DNA of 64,000 nucleotides. Source: Mytilus edulis. Lineage: Eukaryota; Mollusca; Bivalvia; Mytilida; Mytilidae. Positions 55,168 through 64,000 of the stretch are shown here, piece after piece (position 1 is the first letter of the stretch; every line of letters begins with the position of its first letter). The position numbers were made by a program, and so were the translations under genes. The stretch covers positions 16,994,746 through 17,058,745 of the forward strand of contig NC_092354.1 of assembly GCF_963676685.1 (NCBI RefSeq), in the 5' to 3' direction. Below the pieces are notes generated by a model. The model did no database searches. It saw nothing but the letters and a program-made list of their open reading frames with translations, and was not told the DNA's origin.

Positions 55168-56190
55168 ATGTATGAGGTACATGTAGCAGATGTCGTCACA
55201 ATCAATGGCACACAACAGAGACACATAAGAACACAGACTGGTACACTTCAAAACTGTGATGTTTCTGGCAGAGAGTTTTGTAAAAATAGTCATTTGAAGA
55301 GGCATGTGAAAACACATACTGGCAAAAAACTTCATAAATGTGTTGTTTGTCCTAGAGAATTTGGCCAGAGTAGTGACTTGAAAAGACATGTGAAAACACA
55401 TACTGGCAAAAAACTTCATAAATGTGTTGTTTGTCCTAGAGAATTTTGCCAGATTAGTGACTTGAAAAGACATGTGAAAACACATACTGGCAAAACACCT
55501 CATAAATGTGTTATTTGTCCTAGAGAATTTGGCCGGAGTAGTGACTTGAAGAGACACGTGAAAACACATACTGGAGATAAACCTTATATCTGTGATGTAT
55601 GTGGAAAAGGATTTAGTCAGTCTGGTAGTTTACAGATTCACATGAGAATACATACCGGTGAAAAACCTTATGACTGTGATGTATGTGGCAAAGGATTTAG
55701 TCGTCCTAGTAATTTACAAAGCCACATAAGAATACACACAGGTGAGAAACCTCAACATGTTCATGATTGCGATGTATGTGGTAAAGGGTTTAGTCAGCCT
55801 CGTTATTTACAGATTCACATGAGAACACATACAGGTGATAAACCTCATGAATGTGATGTATGTGGTAAAGGGTTTAGTCAGTCTGGTAGTTTACAGATTC
55901 ACATGAGAATACATACAGGTGAAAAACCTTATGACTGTGATGTATGCGGTAAACGGTTTAGTCTGCCCGGTTATTTAAAAATTCACGTGAGAACACATAC
56001 AGGTGATAAACCTCATGAATGTGATGTATGTGGTAAAAAGTTTAGTCAACCTAGTAATTTACAAAGCCATACAATAACACATACAGGTTATAAACCTCAC
56101 GACTGTAATGTATGTGGTAAAAAGTTTGGTCATCATAGTACTTTAAAGAGACACATGAGAACACATACAGGTGATAAACTTTATGACTGA
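55168..56190 (+). CDS. Poly-C2H2 zinc-finger protein C (10 intact fingers plus one defective)
   Basis: About 340 residues from the ATG equivalent to genes A and B ([10 protein letters not shown]). Finger 1 has Ser for the second zinc Cys (CDVSGREF), so it probably cannot bind zinc. Fingers 2-4 ([23 protein letters not shown]) are near-identical tandem copies, and fingers 5 and 8 ([20 protein letters not shown]) are identical. The linker after finger 6 is lengthened ([10 protein letters not shown]). The stop follows THTGDKLYD: two bases of the expected next finger are missing, creating TGA, and finger sequence continues beyond it. The protein is therefore shorter than A and B, probably truncated by that 2-nt deletion. 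No effector domain was seen. Confidence 0.8.
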   Translation: MYEVHVADVVTINGTQQRHIRTQTGTLQNCDVSGREFCKNSHLKRHVKTHTGKKLHKCVVCPREFGQSSDLKRHVKTHTGKKLHKCVVCPREFCQISDLKRHVKTHTGKTPHKCVICPREFGRSSDLKRHVKTHTGDKPYICDVCGKGFSQSGSLQIHMRIHTGEKPYDCDVCGKGFSRPSNLQSHIRIHTGEKPQHVHDCDVCGKGFSQPRYLQIHMRTHTGDKPHECDVCGKGFSQSGSLQIHMRIHTGEKPYDCDVCGKRFSLPGYLKIHVRTHTGDKPHECDVCGKKFSQPSNLQSHTITHTGYKPHDCNVCGKKFGHHSTLKRHMRTHTGDKLYD

Positions 56191-56670
56191 TTTATGTGGT
56201 AAAGGGTTTAAACATCCTATTAGTTTTCAACATTACTTTACAAAATGCATTAGAGAACATACAGGGGAGAAATCTTATGTCTGTAATATGTGGTAAAGGG
56301 TTAAATCACCTTGGTAGTTTGAAAAGACACACAAGAATACATACATAACATAATGAGGATAAAGCAGATACAGGCTCGCATGAGAACGCATGTAACTACA
56401 CAGGCTATAAACCTTATGACTGCAGTGTATATGGTAAAGGGTTTAGTCAACAAAGTAATTTAAAGATTTACATGAGAATGCATACAGTTGATAAACCTTA
56501 TGACTGTGATGTATGTGGTAAAGGGTTTAGTCAGTCTGGTAGTTTAAAGACTCACATGAGAACACATACAGGTGATAAACCTTATGACTGTGGTGTATCT
56601 GGTAAAGGGTTAAATCACCTTGGTAGTTGAAGAGACACACTAGAATACATACTGAGGATAAAGCAGATTA
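56191..56670 (+). pseudogene. Decayed zinc fingers 3' of gene C
   Basis: Remnants of about five fingers: TTTATGTGGTAAAGGGTTTA, then TCTGTAATATGTGGTAAAGG, then GACTGCAGTGTATATGGTAA, then one nearly intact finger (GACTGTGATGTATGTGGTAA to ACTCACATGAGAACACATAC), then GACTGTGGTGTATCTGGTAA. Frameshifts and stops separate them. Together with the intact part, the ancestor had about 16 fingers, like genes A and B. Confidence 0.75.
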
Positions 56671-57899
56671 AACAGGATAAGCTCACAATGAGCATGATGA
56701 GATTTATGGGATTGAGGTTCAGTGTTAGTGATATTTACATAAACAATCAAGAACTTATTCTAGTCAAATTAAGGCAAATCTAATTTTATAATTAATTGAA
56801 GTTAATACCGAATACCGACTTGCAGCAAACACATTTTTTTGACAAACATCATATATCATGTATCGTGTGTATATACCGTGTATTACGTATTAAAAGTTGT
56901 TTTCAGAAGAACACATGAAGAAACGCACTAAAAAGACATAATTATATACTTGACATGCTGGAAATAACTATTAAACCTTATTATATATATATGTGAGGTG
57001 TTTAGAAGAAGGTTATATAAAAACGGAAACTGACAGCTAGACGCATACAAACATATACCTATGTGAGGTTTAAATATCATGGGCCAAACATTATTTGAAA
57101 GTGATGACTCATAGAGATATATAAGAACACATAGAGATGTATAAGAACACATAGAGATAATGTGATTTCTGTGGTGGATGAATTCTATTGAATCCAACCC
57201 TTTAAATGGGCTCAGGAGATTTACATGTATAAATATTTTATAATCATGATAATGCAAAGGTTAAAGTTGAATTGTATTAAATATTGTTTACCAAATGAAA
57301 GTTAAATATTCTTTGTTTAAGGTCGATCACATCCATGAAAGTTCATATATGAATGTTTCGATATTAAAACATTAATTGTGATATGACAATGTCATGAATG
57401 TATGATAGTTCATCCGGGTATTAAACTATGTTAAAACATTAATTGTGACATGACATGAATGTTTGTGAGATAAAAATAAAAAGAAGAAAATGTGGTATGA
57501 TTGCAAATGCAACTACTCTCCGATCATGCCGATAGGTAAAAGAGACCAAATGACACAGAAATAAAATATCATAGACTAGTCATCGTACAATCTTCAAGCA
57601 TGAGTAAAACCCATACAGCATAGTCAGCTATAAAAGGCCATAAAACATGTAAAATGGCATATAATAATATATAAAAAAAAAATATTATTAAAGGTCTTAA
57701 TATTAATTTAAACTCGCATTTTGAAATTTAGTATTTTTTTGTGTTTTGGTTTATTTTTTTCAAGTATTATAACCAACAGGTCAATTATAATTGGTGTTTT
57801 GAGTGATTGTAGCGTATTCAACCAAGAAGTTCTAACCAGTATCACATGACCTTGACCTTATTTTCATGCTTTATTGAACTGTTAAATTTAAAGTTTTTG
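56671..57899 (+). repeat. Duplicated downstream modules of ZF unit C
   Basis: In order: the GTGATATTTACATA / TAGTCAAATTAAGGC module, the GAAACTGACAGC / GGGCCAAACATTATTTGAAA module, two short AAGAACACATAGAGAT units (57120-57165), the CATGAAAGTTCAT module, a GAATGTATGATAGTTCATCC unit (single here, expanded in unit A), a mussel dispersed repeat (57485-57640) and a TGACCTTGACC piece. No gene. Confidence 0.6.
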
Positions 57900-58504
57900 T
57901 CTACTTGTCGAGCCTGCGACTTTTGTCGCAGAAAGCTCGACATAGGGATAGTGATCCGGCGGCGGCGGCTACGGTGAAGGCGGCAGGATTAGCTTACTTT
58001 TTAAAAGCTTTTGTATTTTAGAAGGTGGAAGAACCGGATGCTTCATACTTTGTATATGGATGCCTCATGTTACGAAGTTTCTGTCAGTCACATGTACAAT
58101 GTCCTTGACTTCATTTTCATGGTTCAGTGACTACTTGAAAAAAAGTTAAGATTTTTTGCAATGCTAAATTCCCTAATAAATAGGATATTATTATAAGTAA
58201 TAAGATAACTATATTTGGTATGTGCGTACCTAACAAGGTCAGTTTTCACTTGCGCTCGACCTCATTTCACGGATCAGTGAACAAGGTTATGTTTTGATGG
58301 TCAAGTCCATATTCCAGATACTATAAGCAATAGGTCTAGTAAATTCGGTGTGTGGAAGGACTGTAAGGTGAACATGTCCAACTGGCAGGTGTCATCTGAC
58401 CTTGACCTCATTTTCATTGTTCAGTGGTTATAGTTAAGTTTTTGTGCTTTTATCTGTTTTTCTTATATATACTATATGCAATATGTCTCATATATTATGT
58501 GTAT
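57900..58504 (+). mobile_element. Repeat element with strong stem-loop (second copy)
   Basis: It is colinear with the front of 41100-41700. It starts with a stem-loop at 57906-57942 (TGTCGAGC CTGCGAC, loop TTTT, GTCGCAG, AAA, GCTCGACA), then GTGATCCGGCGGCGGCGG and TGACCTTGACCTCATTTTCA units. It stops abruptly at about 58504, where decayed ZF sequence begins. Confidence 0.65.
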
Positions 58505-58775
58505 GGGAGTCAGGTGATAAATCTTATGACTGCGATGTATGTGGTTAAGGGTTTAGTCAACCTAGTCCTTTACAAAGTAATTCCAAAACACATGCAGGGG
58601 AGAAACTTTATGGTGATGTATGTAATAAAGGGTTTAGTCACTTGGGTAATTTACAGACTCACATGAGAACACATACAGGGGATAAACCTTATGACGGTGA
58701 TGTATGTGACAAACAGTTTAGTCAGCAAGGTAATTTAAAGAGACACATGAAAATTCATACAGGTTACAAAGCATA
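58505..58775 (+). pseudogene. Zinc-finger relic D
   Basis: About three fingers are readable: GACTGCGATGTATGTGGTTA (a TAA stop in place of the Lys codon), GGTGATGTATGTAATAAAGG, then GACGGTGATGTATGTGACAA (the first Cys codon altered), ending ACACATGAAAATTCATACAG. Cys loss and stops show it is dead. The sequence after it matches that after relics at 11530 and 56670. Confidence 0.75.
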
Positions 58776-60079
58776 ACACAGTGAGCATGATAAGATGTCT
58801 GTCGTTGCGGTTCAATGTGAATGATATTTACATAGACACAGAAGAATAAATACTAGTCAAATCAAGGCAAGTCTAATTTCGTGCTAAATTTCATGAATTC
58901 AGACTAGCAGAGAACGCATACTGGAAATAACTATTAAACCTTATATATGTAATGTATTTAGAAAAGGGTTGTATGAAAATGAAAACAGTCCATGACAGAC
59001 GCATAAAAACATATACTGTGAGGTTTAAATTATTGGGGAAACATTATTTGAAATGATGATTCATACAGAGATGTATAAGAACACGTAGAGATAGTGATGT
59101 AAAAGAACACACTAAGATAGAGATGTATAAGAACACATACATAGAGATTAGAGATATATTAGAACACATACATAGAGATAGAGGTATATAAGAACATACA
59201 GAGATAGTGATGTATAAGAACATATAGAGATAGAGATGTATAGGAACACATAGAGATAGAAATATATAAGAAAATATGCATAGAGGTCAAGACGTATAAG
59301 AACATATAGAGATGAGAGATATATTAGAACACATACATAGAGATTTGAGATATATAAGAACATATACATAGAGATAGAGATATAAAAGAACACATACATG
59401 ACAGAGATATTGATGTATGTAGTGAATCTTTTTTTATAAATCTTTTGTTTACCCATCAAAAGCATTCTAAGTGATTTACATGTATACATATTTATTAGAG
59501 TTGAATTGTAATTACATACATGACATGTTGTTACCAAATGAACATGATGAATGTTATTTTTTTGTTTAAGGATCTTTTTTATGCAAGTTCATCTGTGAAT
59601 TTATCTAAATTAAAACATGAATAGTGATATAACAATGTCATGAATGTTTGAGAGTTCATCATTATTGTAATATGACAATGACCATGATGACTTGTCGGGA
59701 ATATATGTGAGATAAAAATAAAAAGAAGGTTAGGTTAATAGGTCTTGGTTTTTTTAAGTACTATAATCAACAGTTCAACTATAATTGGTGTATTGAATGC
59801 TTGTAAAGCAAACAACCAAGTAGTTCTAACCAGTATCACATGACCTTGACCTTATTTTCATGTTTCATTGTTAAATTTTAAGTTTTTGTCTTCTTTTTAA
59901 GTACTTTTAGTATTATAGGTCAACTATATTTAATGTATAAGATGATTGTTAGGTATACGTATAGTTCTAGCCAGTATCATCTGACCTTGACCTCATTTCC
60001 AAGGTTTAATTATTGGTCAGTGTTAAGTTTGTATGTTCATAGTGTTTCGGTATGATTTTAAATTCTTGATGTAATGGTA
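58776..60079 (+). repeat. Duplicated downstream modules of ZF unit D
   Basis: The same module order as in units A-C. At 59055-59410 a minisatellite of short units (GATGTATAAGAACACATA, CATAGAGAT) has expanded; open frames across it are repeat-derived. TGACCTTGACC repeat pieces lie at 59740-60060. Confidence 0.6.
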
Positions 60080-61325
60080 TTGTCTGACCGTGACCTCATT
60101 TTCAATGATACATTTTCGTACTTTTGTCAGTCTATGAGATACTATAAGCATTGAATGCTTGTGAGGTTAACATGTCTGTCTTGCCTGGGTCATTTGACCA
60201 TGACCTAATCATCATAGAACATTGATAATGTTAAGCGTATGTGATACTTGTCATGGTTGTGGTAAAACTTTCATGTTGCAGACTTTCAATATGAATTTAG
60301 TACTGCAGCATGTGTACTCTGTTATTGGTTGAAGAAGCCGGTATTCCCGGAATAAACCAAGTCAACAACTTTCGGCAGAAAATAGACACACCTAGTCAAT
60401 TAAGATTTAAGTCAAATGCATTTTGGATTTAAACTACCGGTGTTTAAATAGGTGTGTAATTAAGAATTTAGGTTTTATAGAAAACCTTTAGTCACGTGAG
60501 AGTACACACAGCGATTGCACGTGTTGTGACGTCGACCGCCAGACATTACAGCGAAAAGAAAATATATATTTAAGTCACTACACAGCCTCAACAATGAGCA
60601 AACCCCATGTAACCCATACACACGGGAAAAAGGGTCCGATCTTTGACAGACTTATATAGAATATACCGTGGATAGTAACGTTTCTGAACGCTCAACCTTC
60701 CTGCTAACCCAGAGTAGCGGTGAAACAGCGGTGAAACAGCACATACTTGTGATAAACTTAATACATGTGGTATACATATTATCTACGGCTTCGGATGGTA
60801 GAGAGAGCTCTTTTCTTGGCTAAAATCTCATAATAAATGGGCCAACTACTGTAACAGCTTACAAAAGACCTTTGGCTGTAAATGTTGTGTAAATGTTCAA
60901 TAAGTCAATAACAACATTTGAACATATATAAATGTTATGTGGAAATTAAATGGTTCAAGCAAGTAAGTTTTATTCAAAGTCGGTATTCAATAAAATATAA
61001 ACTTGAGAATGGAAACGAGGAATGTGTGAAAGAGACAACCGGATCTACGATAGCCATCAATGGGTCTTCAACAATGCGTGAAAAATCGCATCGCGAGACA
61101 GGCTGCAGTTGGCCCCTTTTCAAACTGTGTACTAGTTCATTGAAAAATAAACTACATAAACACATGAATTAAACGTGTTGTAAATGTTTATTTTGTGAAT
61201 GACAGTTAACGCTTACAGACTTACGGACACATATAAATGTGGTCAATTGGTATAAAATGGCAATTAGTAATTACACAGACATGAAAACAGCCAGAACGTA
61301 TAAACATGACAACAGTCATAGCTTA
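60080..61325 (+). repeat. Segmental duplication, compact copy
   Basis: This 1.25-kb sequence is colinear with 39975-45375 but has single units where that copy has arrays, and lacks its insertions. It acts as the ancestral empty-site reference. At 60239-60275 TGTGATACTTGTCATGGTTG + TGGTAAAACTTTC could encode CDTCHGCGKTF, a possible ZF trace. No gene is called. Confidence 0.75.
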
Positions 61326-64000
61326 CCAATACGATCCTTATATGTCAGTTATATTTTAAAAGACAAATGTATCAGCTAGCTAATGAGCATCAGTTAATGA
61401 TCTTGTCTGCATTGATTCAACTTAAAACTATTGTCTGATCGGTTGTCGGGTGGAATTTTCGAAAAATCATAAACATTTAAAAAAAATCTAATTAAATATT
61501 TCGTAGAAGGGCAGACTAGATTTTTCTAGTGGTTGAAGACTATAAACCATAGTTATCACACACAAAAAATAGAATTTTTCGAAGATATGCATTTTCATCA
61601 TCCAACTTGTCAGGCTGTCGTCAAGTACTTTCAGTAAAAAAAATAGCTATTAGAACACAACTTTTCTGTTTTTGTGACTCATTAGGCCACACCAATTTGA
61701 TTTATAGTTCTTTGGACAAAAGCTTCAAAAAATATTGGGCGAGCGAGCGAGACTGTTTTGATTGTAAAAAAATCTTGAAAAAAAGTTTTGTTGAGGCGGG
61801 TACTCTATCAAGTGGAGCGAGCGGTATTTTTTTTTTAATTGTGCATTTAGAAATTTGTGTACATGTTAAAACAAGGTGACTTCAAAGAAAAAGGAGGAGA
61901 AAATGCTCTTATGCATATAATTTGATGTATTTGTGCCTGTAGTACAGTCATATACCATACCCAACTTTCTTCTTAGCTTTGGTTTAGTATAATTTTGATT
62001 ATTTTCGTCAATAGAAGTGATTGTTTATTGACTGCTTGGCATCTAGTTGGAACTAGTTATATTGCTTTGCATGTTGATCTCAGTATATCGAAACATTCCC
62101 TTAAAATACATATGTCCTTTTTAGGCTTAAACCACATTCACATGCATTATTCTGATTTGGCAAAATACTTTTTCCTTTTGCCCCTGAAACCTAAATTTAT
62201 CTCAAGCTGGAAGTGATTGCATCAGGAGCATATATGTTAGATATACTGCTCCCAGATTGCACCAATAATATATGTATTATTATCATTTGAAGGCATCTAC
62301 CACTTTGGTCTCGAATATTGGAACTCTTAAATTGTCCATTACAAATGAGTTCTGAGTGCATATGTCAATAGACTTTCAAGGGGATATATACACGATGGGT
62401 ATGGTTGTCCTGCGAGAGAACGTTCTGTGCTGGTGATTCGGTCCTGACGGGTGCTGGTGGGTCCTGATTCTGTGCTGGAGGGTTTGTTTACATTGTATCA
62501 GAACGGCAATAAAACGACTGTTTTGTTGCTTATTTTTTTCTCTGATGCGTCATAAGTACCATGCAAAGTATATTACAACAATATTATATTGCAAAAGTCG
62601 TACAAGTTCGTTAAACGGAATTTTCTTGACGCGGTGCTGTTGATAAGAAAAACGGTCCTGGTTCTGTGCTCCTATGTCCTGGTTCTGTGCCTTTGTATTT
62701 TAGTTAAAAGTGGCATATATTCAAGATCATTGATGCTGTACTCTTATTGACTAATTAACTGTCGCCTGCTTTCTTGAAATTGACATTGTTGTGAATCCGT
62801 TTACTGTTATTATGCAAGAAAAAAGACCTCTGTTTTTTTAATTTTTTTTTAAATTAACTGTAATCTTATTTATTGGCCTGTTAATGGAACCCTTCTTGTC
62901 CCCTTTTAAGATAAGAAAATATGTTTACGATTTTCGGGATTACGATCATTTTGCAAGATCACCAAAATACGTTGTAATTTATACAATACTTATATAAAGT
63001 AGATGATGTGGTATGTTTGTTGTCAATGGACAAATTTCCTTAAGAAACCAAAGGAAGTATGTGTTAAAACGTCATCGTAATACCTTCAACAATAACCCAT
63101 TAAATAAAAATGTAAAAAGTTTTGAATAAAAATGGAGAGCAAAAATATAGAACAAAGGACTTTCTGAGCGTTTGAATAATATGTCAGCTTAAATCACATT
63201 TTTTTGTGAACAATTGAGTGCTGACTATAAGAATGGCAATAGTATTGCGGGTTTGTTTGTGTGGTTTTTTTGGGGGGGGATTGGGATAAGTAAGAGCGAG
63301 GTAACAGTAAAGGTTTTAAGCTTGGAATAAGTTCCCGTAGGATTAAAAAGTTGTATTTTAAAAGAAAAATGTATCTTATAGCTATTAAGAATCACTTGCT
63401 GTATCTGTAAGATTTTTTCAACATAACTTTTTTGTCTGAACGGTTATCAGTTTTTTTTTCGAAAGTTCGATAGAACACTAAAACAAATCACTATTTTATG
63501 AAAGGGCAGACTAGAATATGTCAGAGAATGAAGACGAGATAACCTAGAGACCACTAACAAAACTAAGATTTCTTAGCTTTTTCATTTCAAAATTCCAAAT
63601 TAAATAAATATTTTTGATAAAGAATTACGGGGGAGGAAGTGAACAATGTGTCCTACTTTACTATATTTAAATATTTTTATGAATAAAAATCAAATGTGGC
63701 TATATTATAATTGAAAATGAGTAAACGTAAAAAAATACCTAACTAAAATACACTTTTATTTTAATATTGGTAATATCACTAAGCGTTTAAGTTTTGTGTG
63801 TCAAACACACCATCTCTGTAGATATTTTACTTCATCCATTTTTTTCTGCATTTTTTTATATTGTGAATTCTCAGTATTATTATATTAAAATGAAGCCTTA
63901 ATTTTAAATTTAAAAAAACAGATCTAAAGCCAGATATATCAAACATTTTTGTTTCCGTCTATCCGTTTTCAGGACAGTAACAATCAACGTAAACATGCCT
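61326..64000. other. Intergenic, no gene recognised
   Basis: AT-rich. About 61350-61520 and 63345-63530 are diverged copies of each other (shared GAAGGGCAGACTAGA-like ends). A hairpin (GGAGCATATAT, loop GTTAG, ATATACTGCTCC) lies at 62225-62252. The stretch 62420-62690 repeats GGTCCTG.TTCTGTGCT. A decayed mussel repeat lies at 63005-63115. Confidence 0.4.

Noticed and set aside
59148-59537. 129-codon hydrophobic minus-strand frame
   Set aside because: It is a translation of the AAGAACACATA/TAGAGATA minisatellite.

Overview
The window is AT-rich eukaryotic DNA, most likely from a marine mussel (Mytilus or a close relative). The basis is long poly-C2H2 zinc-finger (ZF) exons ending intron-like tracts, a mollusc-style LINE, and many dispersed repeats I recognise as common in Mytilus sequence. 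The species call is inference. No bacterial features, rRNA or convincing tRNA genes were seen.

Layout. 0-7 kb: repeats, including a TTAA-flanked inverted-repeat element (3.0-3.6 kb), a 5'-truncated Helentron-like element (to 5.03 kb) and a tandem-repeat element (5.3-6.4 kb). 7.1-14.1 kb: ZF gene A, decayed fingers, then three satellites (about 80, 66 and 40 bp units). 14-23 kb: a Helentron-like copy, common mussel repeats, a reverse-transcriptase pseudogene on the minus strand, and several short inverted-repeat elements. 23.3-29.6 kb: an uninterrupted LINE with three ORFs (SGNH-hydrolase-like; PHD-like/coiled-coil; endonuclease-reverse transcriptase). 31.5-35.2 kb: two tandem Helentron-like copies, one carrying a nested element. 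36.7-45.4 kb: ZF gene B and a downstream segment swollen by arrays and insertions. 45.9-48.3 kb: an element with four 500-bp units. 50.3-52.2 kb: a ZF-derived 84-bp array split by a terminal-inverted-repeat transposon with a 4-bp target duplication. 55.1-61.3 kb: ZF gene C, decayed fingers, ZF relic D and an unexpanded copy of the gene B downstream segment. 61-64 kb: no gene seen.

How it fits together. The ZF genes belong to one locally duplicated unit: a splice acceptor, a short leader, an array of 28-residue fingers, then a conserved order of downstream modules. ZF coding repeats decay at their 3' ends, and some appear to have become noncoding satellites. Mobile elements nest in these decayed regions, and the paralogous copies supply natural empty sites for dating the insertions.

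The strongest new lead is in the LINE. A canonical -1 frameshift heptamer (T TTT TTA) lies just before the end of the PHD ORF and leads exactly into the endonuclease/RT frame, which has no usable ATG of its own.
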